This document shows positions 1 through 11,407 of a stretch of DNA of 64,000 nt, one piece after another. The notes beneath the pieces are model-generated. The model worked only from the letters and a program-made list of their open reading frames with translations. It did no database searches and was not told the origin of the DNA. The position numbers and the translations under genes are program-made. The stretch's first letter is position 1. Each line of letters starts with the position of its first letter. Origin of the DNA: Rosa chinensis (Eukaryota > Streptophyta > Magnoliopsida > Rosales > Rosaceae); assembly GCF_002994745.2 (NCBI RefSeq), contig NC_037092.1, forward strand, positions 11,150,501 to 11,214,500. Reading direction: 5' to 3'.

Positions 1-65
1 CATGAAGTTCTGTAGGCTGAGAAGACTCAGATGCTTGTGCCATTGCAAACAAAAGGGAGCCCCTC
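1..65 (-). CDS. First coding exon of a partial minus-strand gene (runs off left edge)
   Basis: Read on the minus strand, a pyrimidine-rich tract ending TTTGCAG (AG at 67-66) is followed by an exon with a start codon at 43-41. The visible peptide is MAQASESSQPTELH before the window ends. The short leader upstream of the ATG and the good splice acceptor suggest this is the start of translation after an intron in the 5' UTR. Too little protein is visible to name a family. The frame is inferred from this single ATG. Confidence 0.45.
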
Positions 66-1790
66 CTGCAAAAAAAAAGAAGGAGGTGTACTAGCTGTGA
101 GCAATAGCAATTGGTCTTCTAATACATGGTAATCCCTATCTGACACCCACAAGCAGGCAGAATGCCAAGCATAATCACACAATTAGCAAAGCATGCGACG
201 CCTTGCCAAAATATGTCACGTCCCTATGGTTTATTGTGATAAATCCATCATCGATGCATCGCTTTCAAGCAAAATACAACAACCAAGCAAACACAGCCCT
301 GCACACCGATGCATTCAACTATTCCCCCCAACAACAAAAAAAAAAAGAACAGGAACATCCGAAGCAGAGGACAAATCGAGATGAGACCAAAAAAAAAAAC
401 CTATGGCAGTCAAGCAATGCACAAGCCAAGCCAAGATGTTACATATTCATGCCTTACTCAAAATAGGTGTATCCTGATAAGTCAGTCCATGCACGAATAT
501 ATATATATATATACACACACATATATGGATATATAAAATACGAAACGAACATACAGCAAAATGCTATCCTTGATCAACTCCAAGCATACACATGCTTATC
601 CTAAGGTAAAGCTGCAAATGCCTTTTCCCCTTCATAATGTCAACCTCAAACACATGAACAACGGGCACATACATATATACGCAAGCAACCCAAAAAAAAA
701 AAAAAGGGAGAGATGAATGACAGAGGAGTTGCGTTTTCAAGAAAACTCCAAGTGCACGTGCACCTATCTAGCAATTTCAAGCGATATTTGACACACATAA
801 ACGCTAAAACCAAAACTGCGCACCTCTGTATGATACTTATACATGCTCCATAGGCACAATATACTTATTCATGTGTATTTACAGAAAGAGCTAGCTGCGG
901 TGACCTTAAGGAAGCTAAATCCAAAAAAGGAAACAAGAAGGTTCGTGATGCAGGTGGACTGCAAATCTTCCCACAAGAAGTTCGGCTGCGGTGATTCCGG
1001 TAAAGGTCATGTAAAGAAAACAGAGGGACGCTATGCAACCAAACGCAAAAAAAAAAAAAAAAAAAAAAAAGGAGAGGGGAAGATAAATTGTTGTTCTAAA
1101 TCGGTTGTGAAGTCTTCTGCAGCATTGCATCACTACCCATGAAACGAAATCGCAGCTCATATGATTAATAGGAGAACTCAAGTGAGATCAATCTAAGAGG
1201 AAGACTGGGCATGAACAAGCAGTAATCACAGCAATGAAAAAAAAAAAAAAAAAACGGAGTCAATCACCGTAAGGAGGAATCGAACACAAGCCACAGTAAG
1301 AGTAAAGATCGACGCGATACCGAAATTAATTCAAACCATCACAAGACATCCATAACCCATCTGCATGCATAAGCCATTCAACAAAAATTTTACCTGATTC
1401 AACAATCCCAAGGGTTAGAGATTACCTTAGATAAAAAGGATCATGCAATCAAATCCGCGAATTGGGAGAAGTGTAAGATGGATCCCTACAACAAAAAAAA
1501 GAATCGTGATTCCCCACAGTAAGAGGAGGAAGGCAACGATTACACGGTGAAGAAAAAAAAAAAAGAGACAAGAAGGAGAATTTTAGGGTTTCAAAAGAGG
1601 GGAAAGGATTACCTCGAATCAGAAGGCCCGGTAGGTTCAGGGATCTCTGGAATCTTCAAGGGACGCGAGCTCAAAGTTTCAGACAGAGCACGAAGAGTCC
1701 AACACTCCTTAAGCGGGAAGAGGAGGTGAAACTGTGGAGTTTTAACACGTTGTTGTTCAAAAGAAAAAGAAAGAAAAGAGAAGAGATAGA
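66..1790 (-). other. 5' UTR exon and long leader intron of the same minus-strand gene
   Basis: A minus-strand donor (GATTCGAG|GTAATCC, GT at 1612-1611) would end a noncoding first exon of roughly 1613-1790 and join it to the acceptor at 67-66. That gives a leader intron of about 1.5 kb. A second donor-like site (CAG|GTAAAA near 1393) could give an alternative leader. The intron holds many poly(A) and AT tracts, and no coding capacity is visible. The transcription start is a guess. Confidence 0.4.
1047..1070. repeat. Poly(A) tract in the leader intron
   Basis: A run of about 24 A residues, one of several homopolymer A runs in this intron (others near 689 and 1238). Confidence 0.8.
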
Positions 1791-1904
1791 ATGGGCCTCT
1801 CACACTGACTCACTTTGGGAATTGTAGCTTGGGCTGATTTTTCCTCATTTTGATTATGTGGCCCATTTCATACTTCAAGCAGCCCACATAATCAAGGGGG
1901 CTAA

Positions 1905-3000
1905 TGTTGGTACCCGAAAAATCACGCGACAAAATAAATATGTCGTCACGACATATTTTAGCATAAACACGCAATTTGTATAAAATTCCGTAAAACTATA
2001 GAATTTTATACCCATCTCTCGACTTTAACCCGCCAAGCAAACACACCCTACATGTGGACCCAAGCCACATCCACGCATTTCTGGGGCTTGCAGAAGTGGA
2101 TATGGTGTGGAAGGTTACGGAAACATATAATGCTCGCCTATTAGTTTAACGTCATCGGTGGTCTCGATCTTGGGCTCGAGATCCAAGCCCGGTAATTTAA
2201 ACTTATAGCGAATTGGTGAAAATGAGGTTTGGGTCAACCTTTTTTCCTCAAAACCCAAAGCCCAAAGAAAAGGCCCAAACCCAAAAGAAATAGGGTAGCC
2301 CAACTTTCACCGTTTTCTTCTATCTCCCTTTCCTTTCCCCGCAGCTGCTAAATACGCTGCAACTCAACCCAAATATCCAGGAGAAATATCGATTCCCCCC
2401 GTCAGTTGGCAAGGAGGAAACTTTCTAACTGGTAGGCAGATATCCCCTTCCCTCTTAAACGATGAGCTCACAGCTCCCTAGCTGCCCCTTCAACCTCATT
2501 CCAGATTTTCTGTCACCGCAGCTGTTTCTGCTGCAGTTTTTGCACACGGCTACAACAATCCTCCCCTGTTTCCAAGACTCCATATCTCAAGTAAGCTCTG
2601 ATATCCCAAATCTTAAGGCAGAAATCCTGCATGAGCTAAAGGAGGAGCGTCTTACCCAGAAAACCAAAGGGTTTGAGCCACCATAACACCCCTCCAATTG
2701 AGCCTATAAAAGGAGATATTTGAAACTGAAATGATCATCAAGCAACAACCCAGAAAACTTAGAAACATCAAAAAGCCTCTAATTCTTCAAGCTTCCAGGC
2801 CTCTAAACACAAAACCCAGTTCCTAGCACTTTTCTCCCAAGCCTCCCTGCCAAACTCATCTTCCAGAAACCTAAATTTGATACAATCCCCAAATTCTCTC
2901 ACCACAGTATGTTTCTAGCTCCCACACCATCCTCATGCTGTCAAGCCTCATTCAGTATCTGAATCACGCACAAAATTCTCTCACTAACATCAAGTTATTG
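1905..3000 (+). mobile_element. LTR-like relic, probably a solo LTR
   Basis: The segment opens TGTTGGTACCC and contains a TATA-like CTATAAAAGG near 2703. This is followed by an A/C-rich stretch like the R-U5 part of plant LTRs. No coding region follows and no primer binding site is adjacent, so a solo LTR is the simplest reading. I could not find a matching CA terminus with a 5 bp duplication, so the right end is uncertain. Confidence 0.35.
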
Positions 3001-3048
3001 AGTTAATTTTGGCCTGGTCTTGCTTAATTCAAAAGAACCCTCACACAT

Positions 3049-3232
3049 GGTCCTTGACCATAGTACACGTGGTGGTCCGGAGTGATGTTATTGGGCTATG
3101 TGACTCGTAGTGTTTTCTGATTGGTCTCTTAAATTAATTTTTTTTTTCACCCCTGCATAGTCCCCATCACATTTGAGTGATATTATTGGCTTGGACCACC
3201 ACATGATAGTGTCACGTGGTACTTCAGGACCA
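3049..3232. mobile_element. Small inverted-repeat element (MITE-like)
   Basis: The left end has TGGTCCTTGACC followed by CACGTGGTGGTCC, and the right end has GGACCACCACATG followed by CTTCAGGACCACC. Together these form imperfect terminal inverted repeats about 180 bp apart. No transposase is present. A target duplication was not clear, so the superfamily is unassigned. Confidence 0.4.
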
Positions 3233-3239
3233 CCTAATA

Positions 3240-3690
3240 ATTCAATATTGTAATTAAAGTTCTATGTTTAACCCGAAATTTCATGTTTCCAGTTAAGTAG
3301 TGGACCAACTAATACAGCTATTTGCTTACCCATAAAAAAACAGAGGAAAAAAAAAGAAAAAGACAAATGGAGCCATTAACTCGATCTATATTATAAGTAG
3401 AGTAATGTGATGCCGGTCCTCGACTTCTTAGTTATTAATATAAAGGGTTGGCTACTAATAAGGGTTGACTTTCGTATTCGCATGAGTATATCTTATAAGA
3501 GATCTGTGATATAGAAGTTAATTAATATAAAGAGTTGGCTACTAAGGCATCGTATTCTACTGCCAATAAGAGTTGACTCTCGTATTCGCATGCGTATATC
3601 TTCATAAGAGATTATGATTCTGTGATGTATAAGTTAATCAATCTCTAGGAAAAAAAAAAAACTCATCATCGATCTTAATCCATCATAAAC
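3240..3690. repeat. Segmental duplicate, copy 1 (copy 2 at 8670-9050)
   Basis: The block starting GTAATTAAAGTTCTATG and ending just before the hAT element at 3697 matches 8670-9050 in order, with scattered substitutions. It contains an internal short tandem duplication around the motif AGTTGACT (about 3430-3640). The match resumes after the hAT element at 6091-6135. So one ancestral block was duplicated and copy 1 was later split by insertion. Confidence 0.7.
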
Positions 3691-4130
3691 TGCGAGTAGA
3701 GGTGGCAAACGGGCCGGCCCGGCCCATTTTAAGCGGACCTAGTCTTGTTTGGTGCTGTGCTTGGGCGACCCATTTATTATTGTGCCGGGCTCGTGCCGGC
3801 CCATTTACTTAAACATTAAGCCCGGTCCGACCCATATAATGCAGGGCCAATAAACGGGCCGTGCTCGTGCCTACTCACTATAAAGCACGATTTTAAAATC
3901 TTAATTTGAATAAATAAAAAATAATTTTATTTAACTATTTAGAAAATTCAAATAAATTAAGTTCTACAATGTTTTTCTCAATCTTAGCTTTTTAAGATTA
4001 ATTTTCTAATAATTTTTTATATTCCACTACAAGAAAGAAAGAAAGAAAGCTAGAAAGAAAAAATAACTCAAAATATATTGCTTTTAGTATATTATTTTGA
4101 GATTAATCTTTATTAATATAATGAAGATTT

Positions 4131-5630
4131 TGTTTGGCTCCAGTTTTGTTGCAGCTGGTCAACAGTCTCTTTTCTGCGCGGGCGTGCCAGCACCGTTCGG
4201 GTGCGGTCGTCGGGGGTGTCCCTTGACTTGACTTCTATCAAGCGATTGTGGACGAGGAGAGCACCAACCTCGTCGTGGGATTCTTTGTGCCTCGTGGTGA
4301 GGACTTTTGCTGAGCTTCTTGAAAATCACCAAATCGATACTCGATGTTGTAGATCGAGCAGAGCGAGAACCACTGGGAAATGAGGAGAACTTGCTAAAGC
4401 GTGACTTTAGCTTGGCTGGGTTGCTAGGGCGTTACCCTTGCTTGGCTGGTTCAATAACCGTTGTGGTCGCGGCACTACCGTCGGCTCCCGAGGAGACTAG
4501 GACCGAAGTACGTTGACAGAGGGTTTGGTGGCACTAATAGTCGGCTCCTGAGGAGACTAGGACTTAGAGTGTGATCACCGCTAAGAGAAAGAAAAGGAGA
4601 GGAGTTGCTCTTAGAGAGGTTTGCTCTAGAGAGAACTTAGATCATCTTAGAGATGTTTTGATGTTGTGAATGTGTCTTGGTGTTGGTGTTTGGTCGTGGT
4701 ACTACAATCGGCTCCCGAGGAGACTAGGATCGAAGCACTTTGACAGAGGGTTTGGTGGCACTGAAAGTCGGCTTCTGAGAAGACTAGGGCTAGGAGTGTG
4801 ATCACCGCTAAGAGAAAGAGAAGGAGAGGAGTTGCTCTTAGAGAGGTTGCTCTAGAGAGAACTTAGATCATCTTAGAGATGTTTTGATGTTGTGAATGTG
4901 TGTCTTGTTATCTTGTTTTTGCCTCTATTTATAGGCTTCCAAGCAACACTATTTGGCCTTTAAACAAATCATAATGGGTTAGGTTTGAGCACTTAAAAAC
5001 TTAGTGGATTTGTTTGGTGAGAGCACTTAAACACTTAGTGGATTTGTTAGGTGAGAGCACTTAAACACTTAGTGGATTTGTTAGGTGAGAGCACTTTCTG
5101 CTCCTTTATTCCTTTAATTTTTATCTCCACTAAGAACTCAGATATAGCATTCGACTTCTTCATATGAAATTATCCACCATGAGTGTAGATTACTGTGGTA
5201 AAATTTCAGAATTTATTTCCATGTGGTTGGGCCGGAAATGCTGCTGGACCTCTTACAGGTCCAGTTTTCCAGTTTTGCTTCTGCAGAAAATTGGACTGAT
5301 TGTTTGAAGGCTTTCCACTCAAAAAAAGCTCTTGCACTCTTCATAAGAAATGATCCTTGGGATGTCTAGTATTAATCTGGAAAGTTTTAGCTCATTTCGA
5401 TTTCATTTGTTTAGTCTTCCGCCCCTCCTTCCTTGTTTAGCTCGGTTTCTCCTAGCCGAAGTAGGAAAATGTGCTAAAGTTGACTTTTCATGCTTCCATA
5501 GTAGGCTTTATTTAGCCTCTAAATATATATTTCTAGCTTGTCGAAAATATATAGCTTGAGCCACTGATATTGGCTCAATTTCTCCAAGACGTGCCTTGTC
5601 AGGCCAAAATGTTCATTTTGGGTCCAAACA
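4131..5630. mobile_element. Solo LTR, 1500 bp, nested in the hAT element
   Basis: The element starts TGTTTGGCTCC and ends GGGTCCAAACA, so it has the TG...CA ends and short inverted termini (TGTTTGG/CCAAACA) of an LTR. It is flanked by the 5 bp duplication GATTT (4126-4130 and 5631-5635). No internal retrotransposon domain lies beside it, consistent with LTR-LTR recombination. A roughly 230 bp unit around the motif CGGCTCC is repeated in tandem inside it (about 4460-4690 and 4693-4905). Short open frames inside it are not credible genes. Confidence 0.85.
4460..4905. repeat. Two-copy ~230 bp tandem repeat inside the solo LTR
   Basis: Both copies contain GAGGAGACTAGGA, GATCACCGCTAAGAGAAAG and GATCATCTTAGAGATG in the same order, about 230 bp apart. 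This probably reflects promoter-region duplication in the ancestral LTR. Confidence 0.75.
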
Positions 5631-6299
5631 GATTTATATAATGAAGATTTAGTATCATATTATTCTTTCCTTCATTCTATAGTTGTATTATTATGAGATT
5701 AGTCTTTATTCATAAACATACATTTAATATTTAGAAAAAATATTTTATGTCAAAACAAGGATATAATATTTTTTTTCACTATTTTGACAACATGAAAGAA
5801 ATATCATTGGTAGAATTGTCATGAGATTTTAAATAAGGAAGTCTAATATTCAAATCTCATCATTGTGGTTTTTTAATATTTTTAAAAACAAAATGAAATT
5901 TTGTGTTTGAAACGGGCCGGCCCAAATATGTTGTGCTCGGGCCGTGCCGGGCCGGGCCAATGGGCTAATATTCCTAGGCCCAACCCGGCCCGTTATTCTA
6001 ACGTGCTAGGATCGTGCCAGGCCACTAACGGACTTGGACCGTGCCGGACCCGTACCGTGCTCGTACTTAGTGGCCCGTTTGCTACCTCTAACTGCGAGAG
6101 AAGGTTCGCTCACTTAACCAATCTGGAATTTGCTCACTTTTAAGTACTGCCATGATTCCCTCTTCCAAATTCCAAACTGACTTTAAAAACTCCTCAATTA
6201 CTTCCCTCTTCTAGCTTTTCCAAGGCCCCCATATTCATATTGGTAGCGTGAAAAGCTTCCAAAGGTAGCATGTCATAAACTCAATTAACACCAAGTTAA

Positions 6300-7547
6300 T
6301 ATTAACAAATAAGTGTCTGTTTGCCAGCTTTGTACTTTTGGCTATATTGAGGATTCTACTCACTTATTTGTCACTTGCTCGTTTGCGCAACATGTTTGGC
6401 AATGGCTAGCATGCTGTTTTGGGACTTTCTTACCGACTAGTGGCACTATTGGTGGGTTATTTACCTCCATTATTGGCAAGTCTTTCTCTCCCCAACTGAA
6501 AAATATTTGGCTTGCTAGTTGTCTCTATGCTCTTATGGCTATATGGAAAGCTCGCAATAAGCTTAGATTTGAGGACAAGCGCCCTTCCCTCATGCGAATT
6601 TTCAGCTCTCTCAAGGCTTGGCTTCGCTTTGCTGCTCCTTACATGCCAGGTTATTCGAATGGTTTGGTTGACACTCAGTTGTTGGTTGGGTTGGGTATTC
6701 AGCCTATTCCTAAAAATCGAGTGGCGCCGCGGTTAGTTCTCTGGCACCCTCCAATTTTTCCTTGGATTAAGTTGAATACTGATGGTCTTGCAAAGGGTAA
6801 TCCAGGACCTGCAGCTTGTGGTGGTGTGTTTCGTGACACCCATGGTCATTACATTGGCGGTTACTATCAAGGATTGGGACACAAATCTGCCTTCTACGCA
6901 GAGCTTATGGGTGTGATCATTGGGATTGAATATGCCTTCCAGTATGGTTGGCGATGCCTCTGGCTTGAATGTGATTCGACTAGTGTTATTGCATGCATCA
7001 AATCCTCATCTTTTGTTCCACCTTGGCCGCTACGAATTGCATGGCTTACTTGCTTAGCACGTATTAGAGCAATGACCTTTCATTGTTCCCATATTCTTCG
7101 GGAAGGAAATACGGTGGCTGATAGAATGACAAACATGGGCTTACTTTCTCCATCCTTGGTATGGCATGTTTCTCCCCCGCCTAATATATCTCCTTATCTT
7201 CTTATGGATGATTTGGGATTCCCTTACCTTCGCCATGTTTAACTCTCTTTCTTGCATGGGTTGGTGTTGGGCTTGTTTTAATAGTTGGAAGTTGGGTAAA
7301 TTTGAGATTCTGCTTCAATCTTTTCACTTCCTTTTGACTTTCTTTCTAGCTTTTGGGGTAAGGTTTATGTCCCCCCTTCTTTAGGTTGTATTTTCTTTTT
7401 TATGTTATTAATGAAATAATAATAGGGGGACGGGCGGTGGGTTCCCAGAGTGTGGCAAACCCCTCTCCTTCGGGATTGAGGGTGGGACTTGTTCCCTACA
7501 TCGTTTGCCTCCGAGGAGCTAATATCGCCTAATCCCTTATTCAAAAA

Positions 7548-7557
<10 letters not shown>
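6300..7557 (+). mobile_element. Truncated L1-type LINE with 3' UTR and poly(A) tail
   Basis: The RNase H frame is followed by about 300 bp of noncoding 3' sequence ending in a run of about 14 A (from 7543) and then an AT microsatellite. The left edge lies at about 6300-6312, where the domain begins abruptly. A clear target duplication was not found. The 5' truncation is the usual outcome of incomplete target-primed reverse transcription. Confidence 0.75.
6313..7242 (+). pseudogene. 5'-truncated LINE: zinc-binding and RNase H end of a non-LTR retrotransposon polyprotein
   Basis: A 309-residue open frame begins with a zf-RVT-type knuckle (residues 4-22: CQLC then HLFVTC). It continues into an RNase H domain with the expected acidic residues: D in LNTDGLAKGNPG, E in FYAELMGV, D in LECDSTSVI and D in GNTVADRM. 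This order is typical of the C-terminus of plant L1-type ORF2. Endonuclease and reverse transcriptase are missing. A TAA lies directly before the first codon, so this is a 5' truncation and not a gene start. Confidence 0.88.
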
Positions 7558-7578
<21 letters not shown>

Positions 7579-7605
7579 TTATTAAAAAAAAAAAAAAAAA
7601 AAGTT
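7557..7605. repeat. AT microsatellite and poly(A) after the LINE tail
   Basis: About 22 bp of TA dinucleotides are followed by ATTATT and about 20 A residues. The repeat probably grew from the LINE tail. Confidence 0.8.
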
Positions 7606-8325
7606 GCAATTGAATATTGATTGATATTTGGGAAGGCTTGGGTTTTTATTAGAAGAATCGAAGTTGAGCTGAACATGAGCTTAAACAATAATGGCCGATC
7701 TTGATTTGTGTTGTACGGATGTGATCCTTCTTTTTTGTTCTATGATCCGGCAGTTTTAATACGAAGTTTTTATTTGGTCAGTGATCCTTCTTTGTTGTTA
7801 CCACCCCTTCTTCAATTTCTACTTTCGTTGGAACATAGGCTACTAGGACTTCTTCTAGCCATGGGGTCATGCTTCCTCGCAAATACTTGTTACAACGAAT
7901 GATAATGTTTTCCGAGCAACAATATGAATAACTCGGTTACAAATACCTGGAATTTTTCTCTGAGAAATAGCTTCCAATTCTGGCATTAAAGATTTAATTA
8001 ATTTCATCAAATACTATTCCTTTCCAACGTTTAGTTTCAGATTTGAATTAAGTAGAAGGCGGACTCCATTTGAAGATCTATAGATCTCTGATACTCTGAA
8101 TTCCTGGCTGTAGCTAGAGAATAATTATATTTGCACATTCCCAGCCATTTCCCTTCCGCTAGCTAATCACAACTAGAGAATAATTAATCTTCTTTCTTTT
8201 TCTATTCCATGTTTTATTGCTTGCGAGATCGACAAAGTACGTATTGGCTGATCGATATATCTAAAAACTGACTTATGGCCGGGCTAGTTCAACATTGAAG
8301 AAGTTAAGCCTTACTATATTGTTAA
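7606..8325. other. Intergenic, no gene seen
   Basis: AT-rich sequence with short open frames only and no domain or splice structure that I could support. Confidence 0.6.
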
Positions 8326-8503
8326 GGTCTGCTCACCTAAGGGACAGTTTTTAAGGGACTGTGAGGGACAAGTGAATCTGACGGCTGAAAATAAATACAC
8401 AGTTTTAAATTGTTATAATTTCTGCTTTTATATTTAATACATGTGGTTGAGATGCATTTGTCCCTCACAATCCCTTAAAAATTGTCCCTTAGGTGAGCAA
8501 ACC
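8326..8503. mobile_element. MITE family A, copy 1 (178 bp)
   Basis: The ends GGTCTGCTCACCTAAGGGAC and the complement GGTTTGCTCACCTAAGGGAC form long terminal inverted repeats, which extend inward through AAGGGACTGTGAGGGAC. The flanks share TACTATATTGTT on both sides, consistent with a long Mutator-type target duplication. A related copy lies at 13617-13798. Confidence 0.75.
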
Positions 8504-8669
8504 TACTATATTGTTGTTATTATTATTATTATTATTTAGAAATATTTGTCTTTTCAATTAGTTACTTGACAGGGAATGCATACCTAATTATAAGGATGAA
8601 TCAATATTATAAACATTCACGTGATGAACAACTTGAATTTTCAATTATTCAGTTTATGAACTTCTTGGT

Positions 8670-9050
8670 CATATATTATAATTAAAGTTCTATGTTTAAC
8701 ACGACTTTGCATGTTGCCAGTTAATTTAGTGGATCAACAAATACAGCTATTTGCTTACCCGTAGAAAAAGACTAAATGCAGCCATCTCGATCCCTATTAT
8801 AAGAACAGTCATGTGATGTGAGATTGCCCGTCCGCGTCTTCTTAGTTATTAATAATAAAGAGTTGGCTTTCTCATCCAGGCATGGTGTTCTACTACCAAT
8901 ACAAGAGTTGACTCTCGTATTCTCATTCATATATCTTCATAAGATATCGATCTGTGATCTATAAGTTAGCCATACTCCAGAAAAAGAAAAGCTCATCATC
9001 TACTCGGCCTTTAATATCATCATATACTGAAAGAGAGTTTCGCTCACTTG
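8670..9050. repeat. Segmental duplicate, copy 2 (empty site for the hAT element)
   Basis: Matches 3240-3690 and, past the hAT insertion, 6091-6135. Here the target ACTG..AGAGAG and the following TTCGCTCACTTG are contiguous, so this copy preserves the arrangement from before the insertion. Confidence 0.7.
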
Positions 9051-9059
9051 AACAATCTG

Positions 9060-10090
9060 CGTTCAGTACTCCTCCCTACACAATAGTCTTTTGGTCTTAC
9101 TCTGATCATTGTTCTACGTACTGCACTTATTCTCAAATTTAAAAGCCAATCAAAAAAGAAAATTTAGTATTGCCGTTACAGTTTAGACTACCTTTTGTCC
9201 AATAAAAAAAAAAGACTTCCTGTTATTCTCACTTTCATTTTGATCTTGCATGTTTACACACTTTCTGTTGATTCTATCCGTACTCAATCCCGTGTTAAGC
9301 GAAGGATTTGAAGAGCAACCAGCTTCGGTAACAAGTCGATCACAAGCAAAAGATCGAGATTCGAGATAGACGAGGTACGTACATCCTTCATTTCCATATG
9401 CCCTTGTTCCTTGATATTTTTTTCTTACATACCCCAAAGCATGCATGATCCCGAAATTCCCGAAGTACAAGTGAAATAGGTTCTTGTATCACAACCAGTG
9501 ACTCATCAACACTAAAGTTATCAACTACTTATTGTTAACTCCAAACATTGACCACAAGTACTCCTACCTGCATATTCTTTTATTTTAGTTTTAACTTTTC
9601 CATTTATGTTTTTATTATCACATAGTATATAAGTAGTTTTCTGTGTGGAGTGAAATCCACGCTCCTTCTTTCATTATTTGGTCAAAGTTTTCATAAAAAA
9701 ACAAAATTAAAGTTACTAAAAATAAAATTTAAGTTACCAAAGAAGGAAAGAGGAAGTGTAAATTATAATATGGAAAATGTAGATGTCACTCCCCTTTTAT
9801 GTTTCTAATTAATGACGGGTAGGTTTGACTTTTTAATTGGTTAGCTAGGCCATTCCTCCAGGGTCCCAACTCCAAAACCCTATAGAGCTAGAACCAATCA
9901 TTCTGGGCCAATTTTGAGCCCGAATCCAAGAGGCACCCCTACCACATTTGGATATCCAAAGCCCAAATGATTTCAGCACCCAACCTGATTTGGGCCTCCC
10001 TATTGCTTTGGGCACCCTTTCCTTTGCACCCGTTCTGATTGCGGCGGAAACCTCTGTCGTCCAGTTTCTCGCAGCCAAACCTCCAGACCG
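9060..10090. other. Intergenic, no gene seen
   Basis: Contains a minus-strand open frame at 9845-10078 with no recognisable domain, codon bias or splice support. I treat it as chance. Confidence 0.55.
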
Positions 10091-10092
10091 GA

Positions 10093-10400
10093 GCCAAATT
10101 GATGATCATTATTAAGGCATCTAAAACTGCAATTTACACGAACAAACCGAATCTGTCAAACCGGAACCATTCGTATACATTGTTGTAAATTGCAGTTTTG
10201 AATGCCTTAACGATCATCAATTTGGCTGAAATTTTGCAGAGATGATTTATACATTAGGACCTAAAAATTGAACGGTTAAGATGTAAATTGTGATCGAAAA
10301 GTGGGAAAAAACTGGAAATCTGTTCCTAAGCTTAGGAAGGGACGTCCATTCTTGAGACGAACTGTGTGTGTATATATATACATATGTATATATATATATA
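10093..10400. mobile_element. Foldback MITE family B, copy 1 (left arm truncated)
   Basis: GCCAAATTGATGATC at the left pairs with GATCATCAATTTGGC at 10213-10227, and the inner arms (AAACTGCAATTTACA / TGTAAATTGCAGTTT) also pair. The sequence continues as in copy 2 at 49503-49899 and ends in a GT/TA microsatellite. The outer part of the left arm present in copy 2 is missing here. Confidence 0.7.
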
Positions 10401-10563
10401 TAACATATTCAAATTTTTAAAATATATTTTAGCGCTAGAATTTAGCCTTGACGGGTTGGAGACATTTGATGTCACATCGATGAATAATGAAAAATTCAGG
10501 GCTAAAATTTAGCCCCAGTGCTATTTTTGGGGCTATTTTTAGCCTTTTCGGTTGGAGATGATC
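10400..10563. mobile_element. Partial Tourist-like MITE (right end only)
   Basis: Matches the right part of the adjoining full element (GACGGGTTGGAGAC, GATGTCACATCGATGAATAA, GCTAAAATTTAGCCCC). It ends in a GGTTGGAGATG terminus directly before TTA, next to the left end of the full copy. Confidence 0.6.
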
Positions 10564-10566
10564 TTA

Positions 10567-11293
10567 GGCCATCTCCAACCCAACTACCTTAGGACATCTC
10601 CAACCCAACTACATAAAGGGCTAAAAATATCTCTCTATTTTTTAGCCCTTTTGGTCTCCAACCCAAACAATTTACGGCCAAAGTGTTAAAATTGAGGGCC
10701 AAAAGACTAAAAAGATGGGCAAATTTAGCCTTCAAAGTAGTCCTTAGCCCTTGGGGCCAAATGGAACAGAAATGGGAGGCCCACCTGAGGTAGTGTTGCG
10801 TGACATGTGCATGTAGCTGTTGGGTTTTTATTTATTTATTTATTTATTTTTAATTTTACACTATAAATACATATCACCTCAACCTTCTTTTTCACATCTT
10901 CTTTCTACTTCCTCATATATATCTCTCTATTCTATATCTTTCATTTTCTCATTTCAAAATCAGCTTTATTCCATTTTGAAATTAGTTTTATTCCCTTTCA
11001 AAATCAACTAAAGATATTTTTGATTATCTTAAAAAAAAAAATACAACCGAAAAAATATTTTTTATCATAAAAATGATTTCAATTACTATAAGTAAATTGC
11101 TGATAAAAAAAATAAGAACATATATATATATATATATATATATAACATATCCAAAATGTTAAAAAATATTTTAGGGCTATAATTTAACTTTGACGGGTTG
11201 GAGACGGTTGATGTCACATCGATGAATAATACATAATTCATGACTAAAATTTAGCCCCAAGGCTATTTTTATCCCTTTGGGTTGGAGATGGCC
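10567..11293. mobile_element. Tourist/PIF-Harbinger-like element, 727 bp
   Basis: The left terminus GGCCATCTCCAACCC and right terminus GGGTTGGAGATGGCC are perfect inverted repeats. The 3 bp TTA on both sides (10564-10566, 11294-11296) is the typical PIF-Harbinger target. A second left-type end (GGACATCTCCAACCC) 26 bp inside suggests a nested or tandem insertion. No transposase is seen. Confidence 0.78.
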
Positions 11294-11407
11294 TTAGTCC
11301 ACTTAGGATTTAGTTGCTTTTTGAGCTTTGATTAAACTCCTTACTTTGATTAGTTATATTTTTTATTCCAAACATACCCAATTGTAATCTTTGCATGATT
11401 TAAATTT

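Larger units (their letters stand above)
3697..6090. mobile_element. Non-autonomous hAT-type element, 2394 bp, with nested solo LTR
   Basis: The terminal inverted repeats are TAGAGGTGGCAAACGGGCC at the left and the complement TAGAGGTAGCAAACGGGCC at the right (18 of 19 match). The element is flanked by an 8 bp target duplication ACTGCGAG (3689-3696 and 6091-6098), which is diagnostic of the hAT superfamily. The subterminal regions are rich in GGGCC motifs. No transposase is seen. Copy 2 of the surrounding duplicated block (near 9024) lacks the element and so acts as an empty site. Confidence 0.88.

Noticed and set aside
1905..3000. Complete LTR retrotransposon
   Set aside because: No second LTR, no primer binding site and no pol domains were found nearby.
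3697..6090. Autonomous hAT element
   Set aside because: There is no transposase or BED zinc finger frame; the interior is AT-rich filler plus a solo LTR.
7708..7902. 64-residue plus frame
   Set aside because: Short Leu/Ser-rich chance frame in AT-rich DNA with no supporting feature.
9845..10078. Minus-strand 77-residue frame
   Set aside because: Trp/Gly-rich translation without homology, start context or splice support.
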